Below, piece after piece: positions 20,376 to 33,742 of a DNA stretch of 64,000 nt. The stretch covers positions 45,415,293-45,479,292 of the forward strand of contig JAVGWX010000004.1 in assembly GCA_036924085.1 (NCBI GenBank), in the 5' to 3' direction. The notes under the pieces are model-generated. The model was given only the letters and a program-made list of their open reading frames with translations, made no database searches and was not told where the DNA came from. The first letter of the stretch is position 1. The number at the start of each line of letters is the position of its first letter. The position numbers and the translations under genes are program-made. This DNA is from Ariolimax columbianus. Its lineage: Eukaryota; Mollusca; Gastropoda; Stylommatophora; Arionidae.

Positions 20376-20564
20376 TGACTAAATAGAGTTGTGCATGAGG
20401 ATAGCAACCTCATCATGCAAGTAAACTGATACATAAACTCCTACTGCAAGATCATGCAAAGTTTTTTCCTGAAGTCATCTTGATGGAGGTTGACTGTACT
20501 TGTACTGATGTGCTTCGGCTGGCGCGAAAAATGTCAAGAAAATAGATCTTCCTTGTTCGTCTTC

Positions 20565-20745
20565 AGACCTTGAATTCAATTACTCTAACGAAGCGAAGGC
20601 AGCAGTTGACTTGAGAGTCTGAGCACTTCTGTACAGCTACTCGTGGAAGGACACTGGTTGTTGCCAAATGCTACTTCTTGTCGGTAAACAATGGGCAGGG
20701 CTGCAAAATGTGTTCTGATGTCATGGGGGGTGTGCCGAGAAGATA
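20565..20745 (-). pseudogene. Jockey-like (second subfamily) terminal fragment, copy 1
   Basis: Minus strand: GTPPMTSEHILQPCPLFTDK, a stop in place of a residue, then frameshifted sequence ending FVRVIEFKV-stop and RRTRK. The EHILQPCPLFTDK block matches the Cys/His tail of the family at 17800-18290 (QSCPLYTDKRSN). The ending resembles that at 21615-21930. Confidence 0.7.
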
Positions 20746-21614
20746 GATGGCCAGCTAGAGTCGTTGCCTTGTGTTTTAAGTCAAGTTAGGTAATCCTCAT
20801 ACTCAACCATTGTCTTTCGTGTTGATCGTCCACGGCAACGTTTGGTGAGTCTCGGGCAGCGTGGAGGAAGACGGAGTAGAATCGAAATGTCTCAGCCAGG
20901 TGTTCCGCGGGAGACTCCATTAGTGGTGAGGTCTTGTATTTCGTAAAGTGTAAAGTGCAGAATCTGCAACAAAAGAAATAGTATTTGTAAGATTATGTGT
21001 TTATATTAATCTTAGTCTTAGTAGACCTGTAATTCTACAAGGGAAGATGACCCTGTGGAGGTTCCAGCTGTGGTGTGAGCTGGATAAAGGAGGGATGAGG
21101 ATTTCCTGCTTAGCGTGTTAGGCTCGAGCAGCTTATTACTCCGCTGTGTTAAGACAAGTGCCAAGAAGTTTGGTTCATAGATCTGTGAGTCCATCTTAAA
21201 AGACTCAAACACTAGACCAACTTGACACGCAACCTGTTAGGCGCCATCTATGCTGCTCTTAACAAACCAACTAATCATGGCCGGTGTTGTGCCATGTCAC
21301 ACAGTTAGTCGCCTCTTATGCCATGCTCTATATAGGGCAGTGGTCCTATTTTTGTCATTGCCATACCCAAAGATCCAGAATCATTCGTGATGTTTACTGT
21401 AGTACGCCGTCCATACAGTGGGCTAGATGACATATGTTGCTTATACAGAGAATACTAGTTGTTTTTGCTTGTGAATGCACATAGCGACAAGGGGGCATTT
21501 TGCTACTCAGATATTAAGCTCGCAATATCACTAGACCTATAAATGAATAATGCGAATCAGAATGTAAACATGCAATTCCCTAGTAGTGGATCCAACGGGA
21601 AGCTTCGACTGGTT
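20746..21614. other. Unassigned sequence, copy 1
   Basis: No recognisable coding block or repeat. A minus-strand frame of 64 codons at 21018-21212 has no family resemblance. Confidence 0.5.
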
Positions 21615-21930
21615 CATTTCTTCTTCTTCTTTTTCGTTCGTTTTCAGACATCAACTTCAATGACTCTAACGAAGTCATCAATCGACTAAAGGCTCAAAAT
21701 ATGTTCTGCCTTCATGGGGGCTGTGTCGCAGGCACGAAGGTCTGTAGTACCAATCTTGAACTTGTTGTACAGATGACATCTCAGACTGTTGTGACCTATG
21801 CGTAGCCGGAGAATGATAATCTATGTAGCCAGGGTGTTTTTTGTTTTTTTTCCATTTTGCACTGTACGTTGCCCTGATGAATGCTTTAGTCTCATTGTAT
21901 GTAATTTCTGTACCTAACGTAGGTTAGGTT
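21615..21930 (-). pseudogene. Jockey-like (second subfamily) terminal fragment, copy 1
   Basis: Minus strand contains ITYNETKAFIRATYSAKWK, RIGHNSLRCHLYNKFKIGTT, APMKAEHIL, and after an internal deletion DDFVRVIEVDV-stop. A CTT/AAG run near 21620-21630 marks the 3' tail. It is closely related to 17800-18290 and carries the true C-terminus that piece lacks. Confidence 0.76.
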
Positions 21931-22929
21931 CTTGATTTTGTTCCATAGCGGTATTTTAACCATTCCTATCTATTTTTTATACTCCACAGGCGATAAGAGA
22001 GAGACTGGAACATGAGGGAACTACGTTTTGAACTCTCCCAGTTTTACTACTATAATCGCTCAGCAATTAAATAATGTACAGACCGACACTATGCATTAAT
22101 GTCTGAAATAGTATCTTGCTATCCACATGTTAACAAACTGAACCTAGGCATGGCAGTTCTAACTAGTATCTTACTATCCATATTTTAACAAACTCACCCT
22201 AGGCATTACAGTCCTAGCTACTAGCTAGTATCTTACTATGATACATCAAGTTTTAATGTCCTATATATAGTATCTTACTATCCACAGACTATCATACCAG
22301 CATTAAATTTTGATGTCCTACACAGTTTCTACCTAAGCACATGGTAACAGTCTTTTATATAATACTTTACTATATGAAAATTAACATACAGACAATAAAC
22401 GGTATTGTCCTACAAAGTATCGCACTATCCCCATTAAACATAAGTTCACTGACTCGAAACTTTACAGTCCTACATTGTAATTTGCTATCTAAATATTAAC
22501 AGACCAATACCAAGTTTTATTGTTCTTCAAAGTATTGTACAATCCCAATGGCATCAGACTGACAGACAGCTTTAATGTCTTACATAGGATCTTACAATCC
22601 ACATATTAACAAACCAACTCTAGATTGAATGCACTGCACAGTATCCACTATCCAGATGTTAGACTTACCCAAAACATTGATGTCCTACATAGTTCCTTAC
22701 TGCCACCATGTTAACATGCAAACACAGAGTTTAAATGTCTTATAGAGTATCTTACTATCCACATGTCAACAGGCCAAGACAGAGCTTTAATGTGCTACAG
22801 AGTATCTTACTATCCACATGTTAACAGGCCAACACAGAGCTTAAATGTCCTACAGAGTATCTTATTAACCACATGTTAACAGGCCAACACAGAGCTTGAA
22901 TGTCTTACAGAGTATCTTACTATCCACAT

Positions 22930-23644
22930 GTCAACAGGCCAAGACAGAGCTTTAATGTGGTACAGAGTATCTTACTATCCACATGTTAACAGGCATACAC
23001 AGAGCTTGAATGTCCTACAGAGTATCTTACTAACCCAATGTTAACAGGCCAACCCAGAGCTTGAATGTCCTACAGAATATCTTACTATCCACATGTCAAC
23101 AGGCCAACATAGAGCTTGAATGTCCTACAGCTTATTTTACTATCCACATATCAATAGGAAAACACATAGCTTGAATGTCTTACAGAGTATCTTACTATCC
23201 ACATGTCAACAGACCAAGACAGAGCTTTAATGTGCTACAGAGTATCTTACTATCCACATGTTAACAGGCCAACACAGAGCTTGAATGTCCTACAGAGTAT
23301 CTTACTAACCCAATGTTAACAGGCCAACCCAGAGCTTGAATGTCCTACACAATATCTTACTATCCACATGTCAACAGGCCAACATAGAGCTTGAATGTCC
23401 TACAGCGTATTTTACTATCCACATATCAATAGGAAAACACATAGCTTGAATGTCCTACAGAGTATCTTACTATCCACATGTCAACAGGCCAAGACAGAGC
23501 TTTAATGTGCTACAGAGTATCTTACTATACACATGTTAAAAGGCCAACACAGAGCTTGAATGTCCTACAGAGTATCTTACTAACCCAATGTTAACAGGCC
23601 AACACAGAGCTTGAATGTCCTACATAATATCTTACTATCCACAT
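22930..23644. repeat. 275-bp higher-order repeat, copy 2
   Basis: Same five-monomer structure as in copy 1. Private changes include CTTACAGAG for CCTACAGAG near 23180 and CAGACCAAGAC for CAGGCCAAGAC near 23210. Confidence 0.88.
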
Positions 23645-24571
23645 GTCAACAGGCCAAGACAGAGCTTTCATTTCCTACATAGTATCTTACTATCAACATG
23701 TTAACAGGCCAACATAGAGCTTGTATGTCCTACAGAGTATTTTACTATCCACATGTCAACAGGCAAACACATAGCTTGAATGTCCTACATAGTATCTTAC
23801 TATTCACATGTCAACAGGCCAACACAGAGCTTTAATGTCCTACATAGTGTTTTACAATCCACATGTCAATTGGGCAACATAGCTTGAATGTCTTACAGAA
23901 TATCTTACTATTTACAAGTGTACTGGCCAACACAGAGCTTAAATGTCCTACAGAGTATCTTACTATCCACATGTCAACAGGCAAACACATAGCTTGAATG
24001 TCCTACAGAGTATCTTACTATTCACAAGTCAACTGGCCAACACAGAGCTTGAATGTCCTACAGAGTATCTTACTATTCACAAGTCAACTGGCCAACACAG
24101 AGCTTGAATGCCGTACATAATATCTTTCAATCCACATATTAACAAGCAGACACCATGCTTTACTGTTAAAAATAATATCTTACTATCCACGTGTTAACAA
24201 ACCGACAGTAAGTTTTAATGTCCTACACACTATCTTACTTCTTCTTCTTCTTCAACAAATTCACGCTGATGTCTGACAGCTTACTTCGAACAAGATATCT
24301 TACTGTACCCATGTCATCAGCCGGACTCTGAGCTTTGCTATCTTACATGATATTGTACTATCCACATGTTTTAATGTCATTCATAGCATTTTACAGTCTC
24401 CATGTCAACAGACCAACACCAAGCTGTAATGTCCTAATATAAAATCTTTCTTTCTAAATGTTAGCAGACCTAATAGCAAGCTGTAATGTACTACATAAAA
24501 TCTTACTATCTAAATGTTAACAGACCGATGCTATTCGCTAATATCCTACATATTATCTTACTGTCACCATG

Positions 24572-24817
24572 GGGACGGTGTGGCCTAGTGGTTAAGTGGC
24601 ACGGCTCAAAACTCAAAGGTGCTGGGTTCAATCCCCATCACAGCGCCGTTACCCAAAGGAAGCGAATTCTTAGAAAATGCAAGAGGAAGCAGACCCTTAC
24701 ATAAAATACATGCTGAAGTTGGCAGCACTTGGCCGACAGGCGCAAAATAAAAACCACAGTACAATGTACACCCTCTTGGGGATTAGAGAAATAAGGCGAA
24801 CTCAAAAAAACAAACAA
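24572..24817 (+). mobile_element. tRNA-derived SINE, copy 2 (intact A box)
   Basis: 246 bp flanked by ACTGTCACCATG at 24560-24571 and 24818-24829. Here the A box is uninterrupted (TGGCCTAGTGG, fitting TRGYNNANNNG), and the B box GGTTCAATCCC follows at normal tRNA-like spacing. This is the presumed ancestral state relative to copies 1 and 3. Confidence 0.9.
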
Positions 24818-25411
24818 ACTGTCACCATGTCAACAGAATTACACTAAGCTTCAGTGTCCTATATATTATCTTACTGTCCTCATATAACCAACCGATTCTT
24901 TAGATTTAATGCGATACATGGCATCTTACTGTCTACATATTAACATACTATCTGAGAATCCCAACAGTAACATACACGAACAGTCACCTAACTTTACCGT
25001 CCTGCATAGCATTTTACAATCCCCATGTTAACAAACCTACCTAAAAGTATTAGTGTCCTACATAATATTTTACTGACCCCACTTTAACAGATCTAAACTG
25101 AGCTTGACGGTCCTATAAAGTATCTCACTGACGCCTCTTTAACAGACCAAATCTGATTTTTAATCTCCTACATAGTATCTTAGTATCAGCATAACAAAAG
25201 ATGAAGGCTAACACTGAGCTTTAAGGTCCTAGGTAGTATCTTACTGTCTGTATATTAACAGATGGACACCAAGATAATTGTCCTGTAAAGTATCATACTA
25301 TCCCTATCTTAGCAGGCCGACAACAAGCTGTAATGTCCTACATAGTAATAGTAATTTGCATGTTAATAGCCGAAAACCGAGCTTTTGGCATAGATGACCT
25401 ACATAGTATCT

Positions 25412-25711
25412 TCTTCTTCTTCTGCGTACACAGTCAGACAGTAACCATTATTTTTTCGAAAAAAGCGGCGGTCATCCTGAGACTCTCGCCACTACCATAG
25501 AGCTTGTCTTGCAGTTCCACTGGCAATGGCCACGTCTGCTCTCTCTGATCCTCGTATGTCGGGCAGTTCTGCAGCAGATGTTCAGTGGTCATTTTACCAG
25601 TACCGCACGGGCATTCGTCGGTACACCCTATATTCAATTTGTTGAATAGGTGGTACCTCAGTCTGTTGTGGCCAGTGCGAAGTCTGAAGACAACGACCTG
25701 CTCTCTTCGGT
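25412..25711 (-). mobile_element. 5'-truncated Jockey-like 3' end, copy 2
   Basis: Flanked by TAGTATCT at 25404-25411 and 25712-25719. It has NRLRY where copy 1 has NRLGY, and QTWPLP where copies 1 and 3 have QMWPLP. Confidence 0.87.
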
Positions 25712-27189
25712 TAGTATCTAACTATACAACTGTTAGCAGACAGACACTGAGTTTTATTGTCCTATGTAGCATTAAACTGTTTGCATGTTTACAAAGCATT
25801 CCCATTTGTTAATGTCCTACATGTAATCTTACTGTCCAAAAGTTAACATACTAACACAAAGCTTAAATGACCTACTTTTTATATTTCTGTACAAAGATAG
25901 CAGCCTGACACAAATCTTTAATGTCCTACCTATTGTTTTACTATCAACACGTTATAACAGAATGAAAGCAATCTTCACTTTTCTACATAACATCAAACTA
26001 TCCACTTCATAACACACAGACAGTGAACTTTCATGTCCTCCTTATTTCTTGATATCCTCATGTTAATATACATCAACTGAGAAATAATGTTGTATATATT
26101 TTCTCACTATCCACATGAAAACAGACCAACCTCATGAATAGGTGTCCTACATAGTATATTTTTTCCCCCAGGTAAACAGACCAAAACTGAGTAGTAATGT
26201 CCTACATAGTATCTTACTCTCCGCTTGTTAACAGACCAACACTGATCTGTAATGTCCTTTATAGTATCTTACTATCCCCAGGTCAAAATACCAACACAGA
26301 GCAGTAATGTCCTACATAGTATCTTACTATCCGCGTGTTAACATAATGACAGCTAGCATTACTTTACCTCATAGTATTGTACTATCCAATTGTTAGGATA
26401 CGAACAGTGAGCTTTCATGTCCTACATATTTTCTTAATATTCAAATGTTAACGCATAACAGCCGAGATGTAAAGCTGTATATATTATCTTTCCCCTTGAT
26501 AAAACATCAACACTGAGCTGTAATATCATACATAATATCTTACTAATCATCATGTTTACAGACCAACACAGAGAACACGTGTCCTACACAATGTCTTACA
26601 GTTCACATGTATTAACAGACCAACACTGAGAACATGTGTCCTACACAATATCTTACAGTTCACATGTATTAACAGACCAACACTGAGCTTTTCTGTCCTA
26701 TTAAGTGTTTTACCTTCCATTTGTTAACAAACAGAAACCAATAATAAATGTCCTAAACAGCATCCTGCTGTCCCCATGTCAATAGACCAACAACGAGCTG
26801 TAATGTTCTAAATAAATTTTTCCTATCAATACATTAACAAACCCACACTGAGCCTTATCGCCAAAATAAAAGTATATTCCTTTCCCCCCAAAAAGAGATG
26901 CAATAGACTTAATTATTTTATCTGTCTATCACAGTGCAAACAGAATCACACCGTGGTTCAATGTCCTTTATATTATCTTGATATTCACAGGACAAAAGAA
27001 GTAGACGGACAACAAACTCTACTGTCCCACATAGTATCTTACTTTCCACCTCTCAACAAACTGTTGTACATATTATACTACTAATCACATGTTAATAGAT
27101 CCACACTGTGCTTCAATGCCCTACATTTTTATCTTTGAATCCCCATGCCAGAAGAACACTTAGCTTTACTGTTATACATACTATCTTAC

Positions 27190-27519
27190 CATCCACATGT
27201 CGACAGACCAGCACCGCGATTTGCAACACTAAATATTATCTTACCATCCACATGTCGACAGACCAGCACCACGATTTGCTACACTAAATATTATCTTACC
27301 ATTCACATGTTAACAGACCAGAACCGAGATTTGATACCCTACATATGATCTTACCACCCACATGTTAACAGACCAGCACCAAGATTTGCTACCCTAAATA
27401 TTATCTTACCATTCACATGTTAACAGACCAGAACCGAGATTTGATACCCTACATATTATCTTACCCTCCACATGTTAACAGACCAAGATTTGATACCCTA
27501 AATATTATCTTACAATCCA
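27190..27519. repeat. 110-bp dimeric block, copy 2
   Basis: Identical organisation to 4721-5050; no differences noticed. Confidence 0.8.
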
Positions 27520-27690
27520 TTTGGTAACTGACCAATAACTAGGATTGGATACCTTACATATTACTTTACTATCCATATGGCAACATATGTAGATCGCCAT
27601 GTAATTTTACAGTCTTACATAGTACCTACAATCCATAAATTAACAGACCAACACCAAAATGTGTGTTCTACATAGCATTTTACTTTCACT

Positions 27691-27862
27691 GTGTTTTAGT
27701 GAAATGAGATACCACAGAATGCAGAGCTGAGGCAAAAGCTATGGTGCAGCAGCTATGTCCTGATAAAGATTATGGACTGCATCATGATTACTGGCTTGCA
27801 GATATAACATGACCAAAGGATCCTGAACGCAAAGAGGAATAAAGAATTTTTGCACGCTAGAG
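27691..27862 (+). other. Unidentified array interruption, copy 2
   Basis: Counterpart of 5222-5393 with the same 34-codon open stretch. Confidence 0.35.
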
Positions 27863-28120
27863 GACTAAAATTGAGTTTTAATGTCCTACATATTATCTCT
27901 TTATCTACATATTAACAGATAGACACTAAGATTTAATGGTGTACATATTATCTTGCTATCCAAATGTTAGGAGTCAGATACTGAGCTTAAATCTCTTACA
28001 TAATGTCTTACTATTTACAAATCAACAGATGCAAACCAACTTGGAGATTTACTGTCTTGAAAATATCTTACTATCCACATGTTAGTAGACTAACACTCAG
28101 CTTTAATGTCCTACATAGTA

Positions 28121-28519
28121 TCTCACTATCAACATATTAGCAGATTGACACCAAGCTTTAATCTTCTACATGATATTTTACTATTCACATGTTAGCACAC
28201 CAACAGCAAGCTTGTTAGCAGTCTAACACAGAGCTTTTATGTCCTACATAGTATCTCACTATCAACATATTAGCAGATTGACACCAATCTTGAATCTTCT
28301 ACATGATATTTTACTATTAACATGTTAGCACACCAACTGCAAGCTTGTTAGCAGTCTAACACAGAGCTTTGATGTCAAACATAGTATCTCACTATCAACA
28401 TATTAGCAGATTGACACCAATCTTGAATCTTCTACATGATATTTTACTATTCACATGTTAGCACACCAACCGCAAGCTTGTTAGCAGTCTAACGCAGAGC
28501 TTTAATGTCCTACATACTT
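28121..28519. repeat. 133-bp higher-order repeat, three full units, copy 2
   Basis: Unit starts at 28121, 28254 and 28387, with a partial unit from 28520. One complete 133-bp unit is missing relative to copies 1 and 3, consistent with unequal exchange in register. Confidence 0.92.
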
Positions 28520-28657
28520 TCTCACTGTCAACATATTAACAGAATGACACCAAGCTTTAATCTTCTACACAGTATCTTGCTATCCTTATGTTAACACACA
28601 CAGTGACACAGCAATATTTACGTTCGTACATATAATCTTACTACCCACATGTTAACC

Positions 28658-31417
28658 ACAATTGCATTATCAACTCTCAAACCCTTTAACGGTTTGCAAA
28701 GACTGGCCTTTTCAAACAAGCTAAACGACTTCTGTGTATGTATTTGCTTAATGGATGAATCAACAACAACAGAACCAATCGAAGGTGTTTTGCAATCAAT
28801 TCTAGAGCTGCATTTATAATGCCAGTATGAACAGTACGTAATAAGTAGTTTTGGAAATATGTCAATACTGTAGGGTTTTACACAGTTGTACACACACGCA
28901 CACACAAACGTAAAGAAATATGTGCATTCGTAAAAAAATTTATGTTTAAAATAATGAGATATGTATTACTACCATGCTTTCAATTTAGTGTATGTTAATA
29001 GTGTCAGTATTCGAATATATCATAAATACACAGAGTGACAGCAAAGAGCAATTTTATCAATACCTGGGCTTTAGGAATGTGTACTTTAATATCTGTTTGT
29101 TTACATTTGTTAATATGGCAACTTATGCGTCTTGTGAAATAAAGAAATAAACAAGAAACAAACACACACTGGAATAAGGTTCAATTTAATGTTTACGTAT
29201 TTCTTATGCCACATTATGAATATTATGTCTACATATATTCAGCCAGCAGTAAACATGCAAGATTCCATATGGCTAGTGTTATTAAAATGATGGTAATGGG
29301 TGTCCTGTTCTAAAAAATATACAGTTTAAAATTTGGATATGTACAATGAGATTAACAATCTATAGATGGTATGTTAGAGAAATGTATAACATAAAAGTCT
29401 ACATACATTTGTATTTACATATCCAAGCTTGAACAATTTTAAAGTAGCACACACGGAATATAAGCACGCTTAACCATAAACAACTTTCAGCACAGGATCT
29501 TCGATTAGCTAGATAACAGTTTCACGGCCTAGTAGTGAACTGTATTTACACGGACAATGATTACTTCGTCATAAGGGCAATGTATTCAAAAGAAAGGGAT
29601 GTAATAAATGCACTACAATAATATAAATCATTTAATAAGTACATAAAAATAAAGCAAATACTTATAATAGTTAAGGTTGCGTATAATGGAGCATACCATA
29701 CGAAATTTACCTTTCGGAAAGTTTTAACATTTTTTTGCATTTTATGAATATTATTAAATTCATTTTAAAAACAATATGCGAGTCGCTGTCACCACAACAG
29801 AGCTAACTTAAACAGGCATCAGCATATATGCTAACTCTAACCTTACTATTAACAGCTACAGGAGCAGCCAGTGTTGTCTTCTGCCAGTTACTTGTCTAGT
29901 TCGCTCCATGACTTCGACGCCGGTCACGGTTCAAGGTTCAGCTCTTGTGATAAGCACGGCTTTGCTGTCACAATCGTCGCCGACGAGCGCCCGGGGTCGC
30001 GAGCTGTTCCTCCCCATATGTCGTGCACGAGGACGACAACAAGCGTGAGAAATTTGGTCGGGTGGATAATTAACACCTATCGCCTTCAGTGTACAGATGC
30101 CAATGTACACGTCCATGTGGTTCTGGTGTAGGGCCATAGCTCACTCGTTCTAAGGTTTGTAACCTGGATAAAGAGGGGAGACGCCCAAGCCAGAATCTCT
30201 CACGCAAATTTTTTATGATGGGATAACTCTTAATTATATATTTTTTGTATTTGTTTGGTTATGTCCCTCGCTATGTTTAAAGAAACACTGGATGTCAACA
30301 ACATCGGCGACGAAGATGGCACACGACATAAAACTACACCCCCTTCCACGCCTTCTAATGACACAAGTTGATAGAAGATGATGAGGATGATGATGATAAT
30401 AATCATGACAATAATAATAACAAAACATTGGCCATTGACCTACAATAGAACAATAAGATAGATATTTAAGCAAACAACCATGAAGGAATGATTATTCCGT
30501 GAGATAAGCAGAAGAAAAGGTGTGATTCCCATTAAGACATGTTATTAGAGGAAACATAAGACCACACTATATGCACATGTAGAGCGTAGGATACACCGTT
30601 GGTAGAGTGGCTGCTTCTTTCCGGCTGCAACTTGTTCCATCCAACCCAGCTTTAAACGAGTACCGGATTTACTGTTAGGAGAAATGATAGAGGAACAGGA
30701 ATTGGTTTTCACAAAACCTGAAGTTTTTGGTTTGATTAGAGGTTTCAATTTCTGGATTCCGTGACGAAGACTTGCCCTTTTCTACCCCAGACCGTTGTCC
30801 TTTGTGCGGTATCATATCGTATTGACCAGTTTATGGATTCGTGTGTGTATCAGAACAATGAAGATTCTAGTACCTCATCCCTGGCGGTAATAAAAATAAA
30901 TTTATATATCAGAGATATTGTAAGCCAAGACATCGAGGAAGGGAACTGGCTACCAACATCTGATAAAAGCAAAAACCTCTTATAGAGAAGTTTCTACCAC
31001 AGCATCTCCGACTACAGTATATTTGTATTACTCGATGTATCCATGAATGTAAACAGCACGTTGGCTGTGTTTGTATTCTGACATTCTTTCCTTGACATAA
31101 TGAACAGTTTCTTGGGCGGATTGTCGCTACGGTTGGCACGTTCTAAATGCATGTTTTTGCTCGTGAGCTTCAATCCCTTCTGTATTTTGTGTTGTCCTTT
31201 CACTGGTAGAAGGCGGTGTACATTGGAATGTCTTATATGATCACATCAGTTCATTTTTGTCACACATTAGATTGTAGTCAGCATTGATTGCTGAGAGTAC
31301 AGAGAAACAAGAAGACCAAAGTAGAGAGAGAGAAAGAGAGAGAGGATGAAAAACAGAAATATGAATATTGTTAGATGACTGTTAATTTGTGCAGGTGTTA
31401 AAAACAATTCGAGGTAA
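28658..31417. other. Unassigned sequence, copy 2
   Basis: Counterpart of 6322-9081, with the same GC-richer island at 29871-30136 and the same microsatellites. It has GCAAATTTTTTATG near 30206 where copy 1 has GCAAATTGTTTATG. Confidence 0.5.
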
Positions 31418-32489
31418 ATCTTCTTCTTCGTACGCTGTCAGACGTCAACTTGAATTTTTTCGAAGAAGGCAGCTGTCATCCTGAGGCTGTCGACACTGCC
31501 ATAGGGCTTGTCTAGTGTTGCCACTGGTGATGGCCACATGTGCTTTCTCTGGTTCTCGTATGTCGGGCAAATTTGCAGCAGATGTTCCGCGGTCATTTTC
31601 CCTGTACCACAGGTGCATTCGTCAGTACCACCTTTCTTCAGTTTATTGAATAGATGGTACCTCAGTCTGTTGTGGCCTGTGCGGAGTCTGAAGACCACGA
31701 CCTGCTCTCTTCTGTTCAACTGGTAGTAGGCATCATTTTTTGTGTAGCCAGTATGCTCTGTTTCCCATTTGGCCATGTATCTGGCCCTAATAAACCTTTT
31801 GAACTCTTCGTAGGTCACACTAGAATCTGGTTGTGGTAACCTTGCACCTTCTTTAGCCAGTCTGTCTGCCTCCTATCCACTACTCCAGCGATGTTAGGGC
31901 CTGCTGCATCCGATTGTTTGCTATGGTGAGATTGTCTTCAGTGGTCCACAAAGTGGTCTGCAAACATAGAGCTGTGGACTCTTCTTAATATATTCTCTAT
32001 TATGTTGTTTATATACACCAGAAAAATGTGTGGGTGACAGTACTCCCCCTTGGGGTACTCCCTGCTGCAGTGTCACATTTTTGCTCATCTTCCCTTGTAC
32101 TTGAACTCTGGCTGTTCTGTTTTCGAAATAGTGGCTGATCAATCTGTACATTTGTCCATATACTTCACTTCTTTATAGCTTGACTTTAAGTCCCTCTTTC
32201 CCCACCCTGTCAAATGCCTTCTCTAGATCCACCCAAACCGCTACTGTATGCTTTTTCTCCTGGTAAGCATTCTCTATTTTCTGCGCTATGAGAGTGATCT
32301 GATCCTCAGTGGATCTGTGTTGTCTAAATCCTGCTTTCTGTGGAATTAATATGTGTTTTTCTTCCAGGTGCCACATCAGTCTGATGTTTATCATACGCTC
32401 CATCAGTTTACCTACACAGCTCAGTAGACTGATAGGCCTGTATCAAATTTGGATCTGTTCTATCTTTTTCTTTCTTTGGTACTGGTATT
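31418..32489 (-). pseudogene. Jockey-like element, internally deleted, copy 2 (FADD lost)
   Basis: As in copy 1, but a small deletion/replacement near 31951-31955 (net 5 bp) changes the minus-strand MFADDLALW region to MFADHFV. That removes one catalytic Asp and shifts the frame. Confidence 0.88.
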
Positions 32490-32510
32490 CGATGTAAATG
32501 ATTTGAACAT

Positions 32511-33426
32511 GAAAAGGAAAAGGTAATCCTTTTGCAATCATTGATGTCGAGGTTGAAAGTTAAACTTACTTAATTAGCTGGATCTGATTTCTTTCTTCTT
32601 TTGAATAAGGGAATCACTCCTGCATCTTTCCAATCTCTTCGAACAATTCATTTTTCAAGTGATTGAGAAAATAATATAGCCAATGGTTTAACTAGTTAGT
32701 CTATACTTCAAATAGCATTGATGAATGGATACCATCTTGATCTGTACATTTATCCACTTTTAATCCTTCCAATCTTTTTAGAACCATTTCCTCCGTAAGA
32801 CAGAATGATTTTAATCGCACTATATCCATTTGACATTTGAAAATAGGTATAGGCTCTGGTATCTTGGAGGAGTGTTCTTTTGTATAGACTGTGCCAAAGT
32901 ATTGATTTATTAGATAAGCTATCTCCCTATTTTCTCTGCTTATTGTCACTGTACTGTTTATGAGAAAGCCTACCTTGTCTTTAGGTCTTTGTTTATTTCT
33001 AACATTAGAAAAGAAGCTTTTACCATCAGTCTTGATCCTATTAGTAAGTTTTTTTCGAAGTCTATTTTGCTGCTTTACTTACTTTCTGAGCTATGTTTTG
33101 CTTGTCCAAATATTTTAAATATATTTCTTTTGATTTACTTGCCTTTATACACTTTGTCCAGGCTTTATTTTAAGCTCTTGTACATTTAGCTACAAATCTA
33201 GTAATCCACTTTTTATGATTGGTGTTTATCTCCATACATGGAACATATTCGACTTTTAGTTGTTCTAAAAGTGTTTTGAAACACTCTGCCTCTTGTTCAA
33301 CGTCTGTACCTCTGACAATATCTTTCCAGTTTATGTGGCTGTCTGTATCTTTCATCTTCTGTACATCTGTCTTAGAGTAGTCGTATGCTCGCGAGTGTAT
33401 ATTTACACACATTGTAAAGGCTGTTA
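32511..33426 (-). pseudogene. CR1/L2-like EN-RT linker fragment, copy 2
   Basis: Differs from copy 1 by LKVDKCTDQDG for LKVDTCTDQDG and by a Cys for Tyr near the first codons (33411). Confidence 0.77.
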
Positions 33427-33475
33427 TAGGATATATTTTATGGACAACTGATCACTGCAGCTAAAGGAATCGACT

Positions 33476-33742
33476 ACCCCACACCGCGATTCAAGTACGT
33501 ATACAAGATGGACATGACGTCGTGCGACATCCAAGCCGAAAGCTCAGGATTGAGTCGATTGCAGACATTCAGTTGGGAGGTGCACAGTAGTTGCCGACGC
33601 TTGTAGAGGCCATCTGGAACCAGAGAAATGGGCACGACTGAAAAGATCGGCGAACACCCCGGCAAGTCAGCCTCCTCAGCCCCGTTGTACGATCTGCGAC
33701 AGGGACTGCCACTCACGTACCGGCGTTTGCAACCATAGATGA
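33476..33742 (+). pseudogene. RTE-like C-terminal remnant, copy 2
   Basis: Same CTICDRDCHSRTGVCNH ending as copy 1, with no difference seen in this segment. Confidence 0.5.

Larger units (their letters stand above)
1..22484. repeat. 22.4-kb macro-tandem repeat, copy 1
   Basis: The sequence beginning at base 1 recurs in the same orientation at 22485 and at 44802, and every landmark in this copy has a collinear partner in the next (for example 2965, 25434 and 47766; 13019, 35347 and 57823). The copy is 22484 bp as cut by the window edge; its true boundary is not visible because the window starts inside the 55-bp array. Differences from copies 2 and 3 are sparse single-base changes, simple-repeat length changes and a few short indels. 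A real recent tandem amplification and an assembly concatenation are both possible. Confidence 0.96.
22072..28657. repeat. 55-bp minisatellite array, copy 2 (complete)
   Basis: The only array with both edges clearly internal to whole copies. It begins near ATAATGTACAGACCGACACT and ends at CCCACATGTTAACCACAATTG, about 6.6 kb including the SINE and the Jockey-like insertion. The first 400 bp are diverged monomers (TATCTTACTATCCA with ACTAGC insertions), the homogeneous core follows at about 22760-24110, then diverged monomers again. Confidence 0.93.
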
